Positions 1 to 9,181 are shown, counted from the stretch's first letter. The stretch: 64,000 nucleotides of DNA from Chitinivibrio alkaliphilus ACht1 (GCF_000474745.1 NZ_ASJR01000014.1:1-64000); one strand, 5' to 3'. Made by a program: numbers and translations. Notes: generated by a model not told the origin, from the letters alone.

Positions 1-3000
1 TTGCCTTCTGCGGGCCGTCTTCAGCGCCCTTGTAGATGTAAAAATAGGTTCCTTCCGAAGAAATATCATCGGCAAGAGCCTCGCTGACATCAAAAAACAG
101 CGTATCGCGATCACGATCTTCATCTTCCTGCAGACACATGACGCCTGTAAGGGCCGGGCCAACACGGTCTTCAATATGGACAGGGAGCTCAAAGGGGGTT
201 CCGTCGTTATTGAAACTGATAGATCCCTCTCCAGAAGCGGCACCGTCAAAATCAACTTCATCAATGTGTATCCGAACACGGTAATCAGTACGTGAAATAG
301 CAATGTTGTCCGCGGAAAGGGTTTCATCCGTGCCGTTTACGGAGTAATTGATTTCGGTGATATGACTTTCGGTGAAGGGGTCATCGCCGCCGCGAGCTAT
401 CTCAAAAAGATAGATGATACCGTCGCCGCGTCCGTCTCCCCGGGTATCCTCAAGATATGCTTCAACAAATTCCGGGTCATTATTTCCCCGTCGATCAAAG
501 GCAACCCACTGGTTGTACTCTTCGGGAGAGTTTGGATCATCTGCACGGTCAATGAGGTCACTCTCACTGTTAATTTTAACATGGGTAAACTCATTGAGAC
601 GTTCTGCAGGGAAAAGAGCGGTGTAAATCCCTTCACTTTCGCTTATCTCAAGGGCTTCCAAGGTGGTGCTGTCACTGTCGTTTCCGCGAAAAACCAAGGT
701 TGGTTCTCCAGCTGCAAAGCCCGTTATGGGTTCGGTGAAAGCCAATTGAAAGGTATCCACTTGATTCTCCTGTCGTGGATCGGGTATGCGGTAGAGGGGG
801 AGATTATCTCCATCTTCCACGGCGGGGCCCGTGCGGTCATCCACGGCATCCGTAAGCTCAGTCTTTTCTCCGTCATTGTTGAAAAACACCGTGGCTGATC
901 CCGTGGCATCACCGGAAATGGCATCGGTATCTACCACAATAAGTACTAGCCCCTCTTCTTCTTCAATGGTTATTCGTGCATCATCGTGCTGGATGGTGAC
1001 ATCTTGCCCATCTATTTCGTATGAAATATGGGTGATATGGGTGTGATCAAAGGGATCATTTCCCTCTGCAATTTCAAAAAGGTAGAAGAGCTGGTCTCCC
1101 ACACCATCACCTTCACTATCGCGGTGATAGGCATAAACATATTCAGGGTCATTATTACCGACACTGCGTATGGGGCGCCAGAGGTTGTATTCTTCGGCGG
1201 CATTTGGCTCATCTGCCTGGTCGCGTACAGGGCCTGCGGGGTTTATACGCACAGAATCGTAGGGGAGAACAGTGTGATGATCAAAGATGAAGGTATACAC
1301 CCCTTCGTTCTCTTCTACACTACTAGTAGTGAGATGTTCTATATTCCCCTCAGTATCTTTAAAAGAGAGATGGGCATGCCCTGCGCTGAGTTCTGCAATG
1401 GGTTCGGTAAATTCCAGAACCAAAGTATCCTCTTCGGCATCAGATTCCGGCATAAAATAGGTGGGAAGTACAGCGTCGTCAATGGCAGGCCCTACACGGT
1501 CGAGTATGGGCGCATCTAAGGTTATATCCTCACTCTCTACATTATCTCCACTTCCCCATTCGAGAATATAGGAAAACCAAAATGTTGCTCCATCATCATA
1601 TCCTCCCGTGAGTTCATCGGGATTACTAATAACTATTTCATTTTCTGAGGGACGCACGTCAATGGTGCCACCGTCTAAACGTGGTGCATTTTCAGGCCAT
1701 GCATATTCAAGATTTTCATAGGAAAGGTCTGTGTTTGAGCCGGGGGAAAATCGGGCGATAATCCGGTCTGCCATACCGTCACCTTCCGTGTCGCGGGCAA
1801 TGACAGAATCTATGCGCAGGGGATTGCGGAATGCCAGGGGGCGGTGAATAACAACGGAATTGCCCGAAGCATCACTTCCCATAAGCCAAATACGCTCTGC
1901 ATCCATGCTCTCTGCAAGATCCTTTGAAACGGAAAACTCAAAAACCATCTCATTATCAGATCTTTCTTCCACAGGATCATCTACCCGTTGCCATGTACGC
2001 CATGATTCATCAATGGACCAGCGAAGATGATCCACAAGGGTTTCATCTTCCACGGTAATGCGGTAGATCTGACTCTCATTTTCTTCGTCGTATTCTTCTT
2101 CGATATTGGTGATGTAAGGATAGATTTCATCTCGTTCAAAACCGTCACAGCTTGCATCTTTTTTGGAGTAATTTCTAACTTGATCTTGAGAATCTCCCGC
2201 TGCTCGAAAATCACGCGTAAAATCGAATTTTCCTTTTACGGTACGCAAAATAGAAAGAAAGTCATATCTATAACTGATATTATCATCGGAAACAGAGGGA
2301 GCTCGTCCTGCGAGTAAGTCAAAGGCTTCATTAACAGTATTCCAAATATCCTCGCGAGTTTCGATAAATTCTCCATCATCTTCATAAAAATATCTCAGCA
2401 TACCTCCGTCACCTTGCGTCGATACTGTACCATCGTCTCCAAAGAAGACATCCAACATATGTCTTCTTGATATAGGAAAGTCCAAGATCTCAATGGGCTC
2501 CCCTTCAACTGATTTTCGTGATGCATCAATAAATTGCTGAAGAACAACGTATAGATCAGGAATATAGTTGTTATTTCCCATTCCAAATCTAAAACGATCA
2601 TCATTAAGCATGTTTTCAGCATACGATTGATGGCCAAACACGTTTGCTACGTTACCGATAATACCATTCATTCCTTGGTTGTAGGCAACTATCATGGCTG
2701 ACAAGCCGAGATATGGGTCAGCCTCTTCTTCTTCGTAGGTTATTTCAATACCTTCTTTCCAGCAAATATCAGTGGCATGAGCAAATACATCATAATTTGC
2801 AAATAGAAATAGGCTTGAATAGAGTGCTCCATTTACGGTAGTAGCACTGTTAATACGAGTCATTCCTGAATCAGCGCGGGTATAATACGACATGAATTCA
2901 TCCATATCAATACCGCTACTGGTAACATCAAGGGCAGAAGAAAGTTGTTCTGTGTACTTAGGAAAGAAATTTGGATAATAGAGGGCCCTGTCTAACCCAG

Positions 3001-3838
3001 AAGGGGCCTCAACATGAAACGAGGTAAATTCTGTACCATTCAGATGCTCCTCTCTTAAACTTGTTGTTCCCGAAAAGCTTTCCTTAAGGCCAATACCGAT
3101 CATAACTTGCATATCAATATTTAAATATTCCTGCGCTAGGGCAATTCCTTTCCAATACATATGCTGGGATTTATCTAATTCCAGTTCTGTATTGCTCATA
3201 AAAAAGCCTTCTTCTGGAATAGCAAGCTGGAGTTGGGTTTGTCCTAACCACGTATCCATCATACCTGCAGAATACCTACCGCCACGAACCCCTAGACTAT
3301 CGTAAATCTCAGGACGGTAATCCGGGTCATAAAATTCTGGTAAGTTACTTATGCTATCAAGCTCATCAATGGTGATAGGGTCTTCTGATATCGGGTCATC
3401 TGGTGTACCAGGTGACCCCGTTCGTAGTAATAGTTCTTTACTGCCTGAAACAGGCTCCATGTCAGGGGTCGCATTGCCCCAAGGATGAACTAATGATCGT
3501 GTGGAATTAGGGGTTAAGCGAGACCCGCCGGTGGGTTGTGCGTTTGTCAAGTAGTATAGATTGACTTCGTTCATGCCATTGTTTTGAGGGTAATTAAGAA
3601 TCTTGAATTCACCGGAATTTACCCCGTCTGGAGTTCGTTCCCACTCCCAGCCATTATTTAAAAAACGAACGCCCCCAAGAGTCCACGACGAAGGAGTATT
3701 ATTCGTGATTGACACAGCTCTTCCCGATTGAGCAACTGAGGGTACTACCTCGGCACTACCAAATGATATATACATACACAGTACCACGGAAATACGCCAG
3801 AAATTTTCTCGTACAAACGAAGTTGTCTTCCCCACCAT
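1..3838 (-). CDS. giant secreted multidomain protein, C-terminus beyond window
   Basis: The frame is open from an ATG at 3838 to the window edge, about 1279 residues, with no stop seen. Upstream lie AAGGAG five bases from the ATG and a TATAAT. Residues 14-30 form a signal peptide (ISVVLCMYISFGSA then E). Residues ~225-400 carry IGIGLKES (Glu253) and AYNQG (385-389), resembling the catalytic-Glu motif and the AYNxG motif of SLT/GH23 lysozyme-like enzymes; the match is short and the domain uncertain. From ~680 a module repeats about every 224 residues. Each unit starts with an acidic Gly/Asp loop (DTEGDGMAD at 683, DSEGDGVGD at 907, DTRGDGRGD at 1131), the last two followed by YLFEIA, and includes a D-R-x-G-P-A motif at 780, 1001 and 1224. 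The loops look calcium-binding. I infer a cell-surface or extracellular protein, possibly acting on peptidoglycan or chitin-like glycan. No specific family recognised. Confidence 0.8.
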   Translation of the reverse strand, partial: MVGKTTSFVRENFWRISVVLCMYISFGSAEVVPSVAQSGRAVSITNNTPSSWTLGGVRFLNNGWEWERTPDGVNSGEFKILNYPQNNGMNEVNLYYLTNAQPTGGSRLTPNSTRSLVHPWGNATPDMEPVSGSKELLLRTGSPGTPDDPISEDPITIDELDSISNLPEFYDPDYRPEIYDSLGVRGGRYSAGMMDTWLGQTQLQLAIPEEGFFMSNTELELDKSQHMYWKGIALAQEYLNIDMQVMIGIGLKESFSGTTSLREEHLNGTEFTSFHVEAPSGLDRALYYPNFFPKYTEQLSSALDVTSSGIDMDEFMSYYTRADSGMTRINSATTVNGALYSSLFLFANYDVFAHATDICWKEGIEITYEEEEADPYLGLSAMIVAYNQGMNGIIGNVANVFGHQSYAENMLNDDRFRFGMGNNNYIPDLYVVLQQFIDASRKSVEGEPIEILDFPISRRHMLDVFFGDDGTVSTQGDGGMLRYFYEDDGEFIETREDIWNTVNEAFDLLAGRAPSVSDDNISYRYDFLSILRTVKGKFDFTRDFRAAGDSQDQVRNYSKKDASCDGFERDEIYPYITNIEEEYDEENESQIYRITVEDETLVDHLRWSIDESWRTWQRVDDPVEERSDNEMVFEFSVSKDLAESMDAERIWLMGSDASGNSVVIHRPLAFRNPLRIDSVIARDTEGDGMADRIIARFSPGSNTDLSYENLEYAWPENAPRLDGGTIDVRPSENEIVISNPDELTGGYDDGATFWFSYILEWGSGDNVESEDITLDAPILDRVGPAIDDAVLPTYFMPESDAEEDTLVLEFTEPIAELSAGHAHLSFKDTEGNIEHLTTSSVEENEGVYTFIFDHHTVLPYDSVRINPAGPVRDQADEPNAAEEYNLWRPIRSVGNNDPEYVYAYHRDSEGDGVGDQLFYLFEIAEGNDPFDHTHITHISYEIDGQDVTIQHDDARITIEEEEGLVLIVVDTDAISGDATGSATVFFNNDGEKTELTDAVDDRTGPAVEDGDNLPLYRIPDPRQENQVDTFQLAFTEPITGFAAGEPTLVFRGNDSDSTTLEALEISESEGIYTALFPAERLNEFTHVKINSESDLIDRADDPNSPEEYNQWVAFDRRGNNDPEFVEAYLEDTRGDGRGDGIIYLFEIARGGDDPFTESHITEINYSVNGTDETLSADNIAISRTDYRVRIHIDEVDFDGAASGEGSISFNNDGTPFELPVHIEDRVGPALTGVMCLQEDEDRDRDTLFFDVSEALADDISSEGTYFYIYKGAEDGPQKA

Positions 3839-3843
3839 ACAAA

Positions 3844-3868
3844 CTCCTTATAGGTAGTATCTATTATA
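3844..3868 (-). promoter_or_regulatory. ribosome binding site and -10 element of the giant secreted gene
   Basis: Read on the minus strand, TATAAT (3863-3868) lies about 25 bases upstream of the ATG, and AAGGAG (3844-3849) is five bases from it. No good -35 hexamer is visible at 16-18 bases. If this is the promoter, the leader is very short. The rest of the 257-base gap to the next gene shows nothing else I can name. Confidence 0.4.
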
Positions 3869-4095
3869 GAAAAGGAGGTAAAAGGCTCCTTTATCCCTAC
3901 CTTTAATATAATGCAAAAAAAATATTTTTCTTGTCTGAGCAGGTAAATTATGATAAAGGGGGAAAAATGCAGGGAACATTTTAAATTTGCAAAGAGTGAT
4001 ATTGTTCTTTCTCGGTATTCTTTTGGAAATATCAGTGGGAGCTTACTTCTGGAGTGTGATGTCGTCCCGTTGTATACACCATGCCTTGCTTTTTT

Positions 4096-6384
4096 TTAAT
4101 AAGTGGAATCCTTGTATCTCAGATTTTTGAAAAGCACGGGAAGGAAGAAAATGGAGTATATTGAGCTAATTATCATGGAGACAAAAATAAAGAACCCAAA
4201 AGCCCTAATGGGAGGAAAACTGGAGAATATAAGAATAAGGAATCCTGCTCCGACGACCATGGTATTAAAGAGAATAACAGAGCCCTTATTAAACACTGTT
4301 TTTCGTAGGGCTCGACGGTTTTCATTACCCCGTTCACGATAATACAGAAACCCAGAGGTGAAGTGTATGGCGTAATCAATACCAATACCCAAACAGGTGT
4401 TAATTACAATGACCGTCACCGTGTTTATGGATACCCCAAAAAGGCCCATGAGGGCGTACGTTGTTATTGTAGAGAGTAATATGGGAACGGTTGTAAAAAA
4501 ACCAATTTTAATTGAACGAAAGAGAAGAATTAAAACAAGGCATACAAAGATAATTGCCAAGGTGAGGGAGGTTACTTGTGTTCGAATTAGAAGGTCCAGC
4601 ATGGCATTGGTAATGAGTGCCGGTCCCGCAGAGTAGGTCTCCCAGTGGGAGTAGTTGTGGCTAATATGGGCTTCTATATCGTGTGCGAGATGACGATAGT
4701 CAAAGTCAGGGTCTTCCATATTGCGGGCAACCACATTCAGGCGGATACGAGTATTATCCGCGTTTATTTGTCCGGAAAGGGCGGTGCGCAGGGTGTCGGG
4801 AAGATTGTCTCTATTTTGGAAAAGGACTCGCACGGCAGTTGATGAGAGGGGGTTGTCCGTGAGTTCCCGTGAGGTTTGTTCTACGTAGGGAAGAAGAGAA
4901 ACCACGGAACCAACGGCGTCTTGCTCATTGATATAGCGGTGTATCTGTTGGAGTTCTTCCCAGGCAGAAAGATCTGTTAAGTTTCCTTCGGTGCGGGAAA
5001 GAACCACCGAGAAAAACCGCGTGCCCGAGAAGTGTTCCGAAATAAGTTTGTCCGATTGAACAATAGGGCTCTCTGCGGAAAACATAGAGATTGGATTTGT
5101 TTCAAAATAGATTTGACGAAGACCGAAAAAGGCAACACCGACAATGCAGAAGAGGGCGGCTCCATGGAGCGGGCCACTGAATATATAGTGCGTCACTACA
5201 GCGTAGAGCTTGCTTGAGGGTTTCCGTATGCGTTCTTTGCGAAATCGAACGGGGTGTTCTTTTTCATAATAGAGAAAAATGGGCAGAAGCAAGAGAGAAA
5301 AAAGCAAGGCAAGCATTACGCCGAGCCCGGTGAATATACCGAAGGTTCGTGTCCATGATATTTCTGAGAATATGAAGGAGCTAAAGCCAATAAAGGTTGT
5401 TATAGAGGTGAGTATAATGGGACGCAACAGCTCATGATAGGTGTTTTCCAAGGCCCGGTCAAAGGGCAGTTTGAGACGCCATCTTAGACGGGAAAACGTT
5501 TTTAGAAGGTGGATGGAGTCTGCCACTCCGATGGGAAAGAGTATTACCGGTATGACCGAGGTAACTACCGAGAGAGGAACTCCCAGCCATCCCATACTGC
5601 CAAAGGTCCATACAACGGCAATACAGATAACAAGAAGGGAAATAAATACGTAGAGCTTTCGTTTAAATACCAAGTAGAGAAGAAGGGTTGATATTAAGAG
5701 AGAGAGTGGTAATAGTATCGTGAAATCAATTTCCGTACGTTCACTGATAAAAAATGACATGGCCGTACCGCCCGTAATAGATGCGGTGCGATCGGTGCGA
5801 CCGTCTTCTTGACGAGTTACCTCCACAGCTTTTCTAACAATGGTAGAGCGATCCACTTCAGGGTTCATTTCTAGTACAAGGGAGAATGCTCGTCCATCCT
5901 CTGATATAAGAGACCCTGCAAGATCGGGATAGGAGTTAATTCTCTGTAAGAGTTCTTCCTCTGTTTGGGTTGTATCAACAAGGGGTTCTCCAGAAATACG
6001 GGGAACAATACCGCCAACCCGCTTAGGGATATGCAGACTGCCAATGTGGGCAACACTGGAAAAGGCAGGAGCATCCGTAATTGAGAGCGTACCGTACTGT
6101 TTTCCGAAATGTTCCACCATTTCAATACGTTCATGTAGCGAATAGGGGCTGTCTTCAGGAAAGGTAAGTAAGGCGAGTAAGGTGAACGGGCTGGTAAATT
6201 CCTCTTCGAGGCGAACCAGTTGCTGGTACTCTTCCAGGTCTCGGGGGACAGATTTCATGGTGTCATTATCAATCTCGAGACGGGTCAGGCCCACCCCAAA
6301 AAAGAGGGTGCCAAGGAAAACGGCACAGGCAATGATGAGGCGATATTTGATAAGATATGCTACAATTTTATGAGTAATAGGCAT
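4096..6384 (-). CDS. RND-superfamily exporter (MMPL/HAE3-like)
   Basis: This 762-residue protein has the RND layout in duplicate. TM1 lies at ~12-32, followed by a large periplasmic loop to ~220, then a block of five membrane segments (~222-370). TM7 is near 405-425, followed by a second periplasmic loop, and five more segments fill ~600-755. Regions such as VIPVILFPIGVADSIHLL and VIVINTCLGIGIDYAIHF are typical of the SSD-like cores of the HAE3/MMPL group of predicted lipid or hopanoid exporters. Proton-driven export of a lipid-like or amphiphilic substrate is inferred from the family. No membrane-fusion or outer-membrane partner is adjacent. It lies 150 bases downstream of the superoxide reductase gene on the same strand, so it may be read through from that operon. 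Confidence 0.85.
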   Translation of the reverse strand: MPITHKIVAYLIKYRLIIACAVFLGTLFFGVGLTRLEIDNDTMKSVPRDLEEYQQLVRLEEEFTSPFTLLALLTFPEDSPYSLHERIEMVEHFGKQYGTLSITDAPAFSSVAHIGSLHIPKRVGGIVPRISGEPLVDTTQTEEELLQRINSYPDLAGSLISEDGRAFSLVLEMNPEVDRSTIVRKAVEVTRQEDGRTDRTASITGGTAMSFFISERTEIDFTILLPLSLLISTLLLYLVFKRKLYVFISLLVICIAVVWTFGSMGWLGVPLSVVTSVIPVILFPIGVADSIHLLKTFSRLRWRLKLPFDRALENTYHELLRPIILTSITTFIGFSSFIFSEISWTRTFGIFTGLGVMLALLFSLLLLPIFLYYEKEHPVRFRKERIRKPSSKLYAVVTHYIFSGPLHGAALFCIVGVAFFGLRQIYFETNPISMFSAESPIVQSDKLISEHFSGTRFFSVVLSRTEGNLTDLSAWEELQQIHRYINEQDAVGSVVSLLPYVEQTSRELTDNPLSSTAVRVLFQNRDNLPDTLRTALSGQINADNTRIRLNVVARNMEDPDFDYRHLAHDIEAHISHNYSHWETYSAGPALITNAMLDLLIRTQVTSLTLAIIFVCLVLILLFRSIKIGFFTTVPILLSTITTYALMGLFGVSINTVTVIVINTCLGIGIDYAIHFTSGFLYYRERGNENRRALRKTVFNKGSVILFNTMVVGAGFLILIFSSFPPIRAFGFFIFVSMIISSIYSIFFLPVLFKNLRYKDSTY

Positions 6385-6534
6385 TCGGTGCTACCTCAAT
6401 TTGGTCTACGCCATGAAATGAACTTCTAAAATAATTGATGTGCTGCAGGGCAAAAGTAATTATCGTAATTTCAGCAAAAAGGGAGAAAACATAATGTTTC
6501 CTCCCGTACGTCATAGATATTGCAGAGCATACAC

Positions 6535-6936
6535 TTAGAATTGAGTAGCCCACAATCCGTGCTTGTTGCAAAATTCCCGTACTTCTTGAATTTCATCTTC
6601 AATGGTAAAGGTGGCAACGGCCCGGGGGGTTTCACCACTAACGTAGGCTTCAGTGAAATCATGTCGGTAGACCTTGTCACCCGCAAGAACTTCAATAAAA
6701 AGAATATAATGTTCAGCGGTCATGGGATGATCAACATCGCCAACTTTCACGGTTACCTGATTTCCTGAACGTTCTACTACGGGAACGTGTTTCTCATTTC
6801 CCGCATCAACGGTTTTGGGAGAAAGTTGTTCCATATCTTGTCCGCAACACACAATCGATGGTTTTCCGTCCCAGAGAGACTCTACGATATTGCCGCAGAT
6901 AGAACAGTAGTAGATACCTTTTTTTACAATGCTCAT
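6535..6936 (-). CDS. dfx: desulfoferrodoxin (two-iron superoxide reductase)
   Basis: The 133-residue protein has both iron sites of the class I (2Fe) family. The N-terminal desulforedoxin-like centre uses Cys11, Cys14, Cys30 and Cys31 (YCSICG and CCGQDM). The catalytic centre uses His50, His70, His76, Cys123 and His126 (KHVP, DHPM, EHYI, CNKHGLW). It reduces superoxide to peroxide in the cytoplasm without releasing oxygen, typical of anaerobes. The ATG at 6936 is chosen over an in-frame GTG at 6945 because AGGAGTG sits at the right distance only for the ATG. It follows the peroxiredoxin gene by 33 bases, so the peroxide it makes can be removed by its operon partner. PerR control is likely through the upstream palindrome. 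Confidence 0.95.
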   Translation of the reverse strand: MSIVKKGIYYCSICGNIVESLWDGKPSIVCCGQDMEQLSPKTVDAGNEKHVPVVERSGNQVTVKVGDVDHPMTAEHYILFIEVLAGDKVYRHDFTEAYVSGETPRAVATFTIEDEIQEVREFCNKHGLWATQF

Positions 6937-6969
6937 ACAAAACACTCCTGTTGGTTAAAACTGTGTATG

Positions 6970-7557
6970 TTACTTTTCCCCGAAAAAGTCTTTAAGACCA
7001 TCAGAGTCCGGTTTCATGGCTGTGTCACCCTTGTTCCAGTTTGCCGGACACACTTCACCATACTTTTCTGTGTATTGGAGAGCATCAACAATGCGCAATG
7101 CCTCGTCAACACTTCTTCCCAAGGGGAGGTCGTTTACAACCTGGTGTCGTACCGTACCTTCTCTGTCAATAAGAAAAAGGCCACGATACGCAATGCCGGC
7201 ATCTTCAACCAACACATCAAAATCACGGGCAATATCAGCGGTTTTATCCGCTATGATCGGATATTTCACACCGGAAATACCTCCTTCAGCAACAGGGGTA
7301 TTTAACCACGCGAGGTGACTAAAATGAGAGTCTGTGCTGGCTCCAATAAGCTGAACATCACGTTGTGCAAACTCGTCCAGTTTTTCATTGAAGGCATGAA
7401 GTTCCGTGGGACACACAAAGGTAAAGTCAAGTGGGTAAAAGAACAATAGAATATATTTTCCCTGGTATTGGGAAAGGGAAAAATTCTCGATAATTCTATT
7501 TTCCTGTACCGCAGTTGTGGTAAACGATGGTGCTTTTTTTCCAACAAGTACACTCAT
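6970..7557 (-). CDS. ahpC: typical 2-Cys peroxiredoxin (AhpC/Prx1 type)
   Basis: This 195-residue thioredoxin-fold peroxidase has the peroxidatic Cys49 in DFTFVCPTE and the resolving Cys170 in GEVCPANW, the arrangement of dimeric typical 2-Cys enzymes. Length and spacing are normal for the family. It reduces hydrogen or organic peroxides in the cytoplasm. No AhpF is adjacent, so reduction by a thioredoxin-type donor elsewhere is assumed. It starts 12 bases after the perR stop with a clear AAGGAG-like site, and sits in the order perR, prx, dfx. The grouping suggests a peroxide-inducible operon that handles both superoxide and its product. Confidence 0.95.
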   Translation of the reverse strand: MSVLVGKKAPSFTTTAVQENRIIENFSLSQYQGKYILLFFYPLDFTFVCPTELHAFNEKLDEFAQRDVQLIGASTDSHFSHLAWLNTPVAEGGISGVKYPIIADKTADIARDFDVLVEDAGIAYRGLFLIDREGTVRHQVVNDLPLGRSVDEALRIVDALQYTEKYGEVCPANWNKGDTAMKPDSDGLKDFFGEK

Positions 7558-7569
7558 AGAAAACTCCTT

Positions 7570-7980
7570 TTATAGGGTGTTACACTGGTTACATATTCCT
7601 TTTACAGATAATTCGTATTCGAAAACGGTAAAGCCATCAGCAAGATCTTGTTGCGGCCCTGCGTATGAAGGGGTAAAGTCAAAAACCTGTGCACATTTAC
7701 GGCAGAGAAAATGGCCATGCGGGGATGTGTTGATATCAAAGCGAAGCGATGTTTCATCTACGCCAAGGCTCTGAACGATACCCGATTTTTGAAATTGCTG
7801 AATAGTATTGTATACGGTTGTTCGCGAAAGGGTGGGGATTTCCTTTTTGAGGGCAACATACACATCGTCTACTGTAGGGTGGATTCTGTTATGAGCTAAA
7901 AAATCATAAATGGCAATCCTTTGGAGAGATGGTTTTATTCCTTTTTCCTGTAGGATGGTTGCCGCAGAATTTTTTGTCAT
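7570..7980 (-). CDS. perR: Fur-family peroxide-stress repressor PerR
   Basis: The 136-residue protein has an N-terminal winged helix and a C-terminal dimerisation domain. The structural zinc site is Cys93/Cys96 (CRKC) and Cys130/Cys133 (CNQC). The regulatory metal ligands align with Bacillus PerR: His34, Asp82, His88, His90 and Asp101. The aspartate in VFDF (101), where Fur usually has glutamate, favours PerR over Fur; this rests on visual alignment. Metal-catalysed oxidation of the histidines would release the protein from DNA. A perfect palindrome TGTAA-TCG-TTACA lies 17 bases upstream of its ATG, so autoregulation and control of the downstream peroxiredoxin and superoxide reductase are likely. 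A GGAG site precedes the start. Confidence 0.9.
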   Translation of the reverse strand: MTKNSAATILQEKGIKPSLQRIAIYDFLAHNRIHPTVDDVYVALKKEIPTLSRTTVYNTIQQFQKSGIVQSLGVDETSLRFDINTSPHGHFLCRKCAQVFDFTPSYAGPQQDLADGFTVFEYELSVKGICNQCNTL

Positions 7981-7996
7981 GTAAACACTCCAAATT

Positions 7997-8009
7997 TGTA
8001 ATCGTTACA
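7997..8009 (-). promoter_or_regulatory. putative PerR operator
   Basis: TGTAA-TCG-TTACA is a perfect inverted repeat with 5-base arms and a 3-base centre. It lies between a TA-rich -10-like stretch (8011-8022) and the perR start. The position overlaps the expected transcription start, suiting repression. The sequence resembles the AT-rich inverted repeats bound by Fur-family repressors but is not the Bacillus consensus. Confidence 0.6.
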
Positions 8010-8051
8010 GATAATATATATAAAAAGAAGAGGGCGCGGGAAAAGAAAAAA

Positions 8052-8918
8052 TTATTTACCTTTTTTAAGGTGTTTCTTCGAAGGAAGTTTCTGCGCTTCA
8101 GTTCCGATGGTTTCATATACATAGTTTGCTTCAATAATTGCCTTTGGATCTATGTCAGAAACCAGGGCGCAAACGCGGTTGTAGAGAACGCGGTTTGTGA
8201 TACAGTAGATTATCTTACGATTTTCCTTAGTATATCCTCCTTGGCCGTAGAGGTAGGTAAGGCGGAGGTTCAACTCTTCGATTAAGGCGGAACTTACTTT
8301 TTCAGGAATACGTGAAATAATAAAGAGCGACCGTTCGTGGCGTGAACCGTCAATTACAAAGTCAATCGTCTTTGATGAGACATATAAAAGGGCCACGGAA
8401 AACATGGCTTTCTCTAAGGAGATCATCCAAACAAGAATAAGGAGGGTGATGCCATTTACGGTGAGAAGAAACGCGCTTATTCGTATGTTAAACCGCTTTG
8501 CAAAAACCATGGCCAGCATTTCTATTCCCAAGGCACCGCCTCCCTTAATAACCAAACCAATTCCAGTGCCCAGTATTACTCCGCCATATATAAGAATAAG
8601 CACGTCACTATCAGTAACAGCAGAAGCTCCTTGAAAATAAAACATCGCCCCTGTCATGCAGAGAATTCCAAAGGCCGTTTTCAGAATAAACTCTGGGTGA
8701 AAATAGAGGAGTGAGTAGGCAGCCATAAGGGTGTTGAGTAAGAGAATGGGGATCCATAGGGAAATATCGGTAATAAATGATATGATAATGGCTAAGGAAA
8801 AGACACCACCGCCTACCAGCTCATTTGGCGCAAGAATGAGCTCGATGCTTACTGCTACGGCACATGCACCAAAGGCGATAAAGAGATAGTCCCGAATTAT
8901 TTTAAGGAGTAGGTCCAT
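8052..8918 (-). CDS. YitT-family membrane protein (DUF161 + DUF2179)
   Basis: The ~288-residue protein has five or six membrane segments in its first ~190 residues, then a soluble domain. Features such as GGGVFSLAIII and the glycine-rich KGGGALGIEML match the YitT/YpjC family. The tail (about 200-275, including YTKENRKIIYCI) matches DUF2179, a small ferredoxin-like domain proposed to bind ligands. Function in the family is not firmly known. The ATG at 8918 is preferred because ACGGGGGA precedes it; the longer frame would start at a TTG with no site. It is co-oriented with perR and ends 71 bases upstream of it, but the PerR palindrome lies between, so I treat it as separate. Confidence 0.85.
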   Translation of the reverse strand: MDLLLKIIRDYLFIAFGACAVAVSIELILAPNELVGGGVFSLAIIISFITDISLWIPILLLNTLMAAYSLLYFHPEFILKTAFGILCMTGAMFYFQGASAVTDSDVLILIYGGVILGTGIGLVIKGGGALGIEMLAMVFAKRFNIRISAFLLTVNGITLLILVWMISLEKAMFSVALLYVSSKTIDFVIDGSRHERSLFIISRIPEKVSSALIEELNLRLTYLYGQGGYTKENRKIIYCITNRVLYNRVCALVSDIDPKAIIEANYVYETIGTEAQKLPSKKHLKKGK

Positions 8919-9006
8919 TGTTCCCCCGTGGTAAGGTTTCTTCAAATATATCTTGTGGAGCTGTGCGTGCTGATATCGGTTGTGTACTATGAATGAAAAA
9001 TAAATT

Positions 9007-9035
9007 TTGACACGGAGAAAAACCTCATATATATT
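9007..9035 (+). promoter_or_regulatory. sigma-70-type promoter of the CAT-anticodon tRNA
   Basis: TTGACA at 9007-9012, a 17-base spacer, and TATATT at 9030-9035 form a near-consensus promoter. The tRNA begins 21 bases after the -10. It is the clearest promoter in the window and supports TATATT as a favoured -10 form in this genome. Confidence 0.75.
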
Positions 9036-9055
9036 ATGTGCGCTTCTTTGGACAG

Positions 9056-9132
9056 GGGCCCATAACTCAGTTGGTTAGAGTAGCGGACTCATAATCCGTT
9101 TGTCCCAGGTTCGAGTCCTGGTGGGCCCACCA
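9056..9132 (+). tRNA. tRNA with CAT anticodon (Met or lysidine-type Ile)
   Basis: A full cloverleaf is visible. The acceptor is GGGCCCA with TGGGCCC, the D stem ACTC/GAGT, the anticodon stem GCGGA/TCCGT with loop CTCATAA, and the T arm CCAGG-TTCGAGT-CCTGG. Discriminator A and CCA are encoded. The Watson-Crick 1-72 pair argues against an initiator tRNA. Elongator Met and Ile2 (CAT modified to lysidine) cannot be separated by eye. The antisense reading of this locus gives a well-known spurious peptide, which I ignore. Confidence 0.95.
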
Positions 9133-9181
9133 TCCGTCCGCAATATAAAGAATGCTGTTGCACTTGTTATCTGGAGGCCGT

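Noticed and set aside
6368-6571. Minus-strand 67-codon hydrophobic frame between dfx and the RND gene
   Set aside because: No ribosome-binding site at any start, overlaps both neighbours, and shows no recognisable pattern; treated as intergenic.
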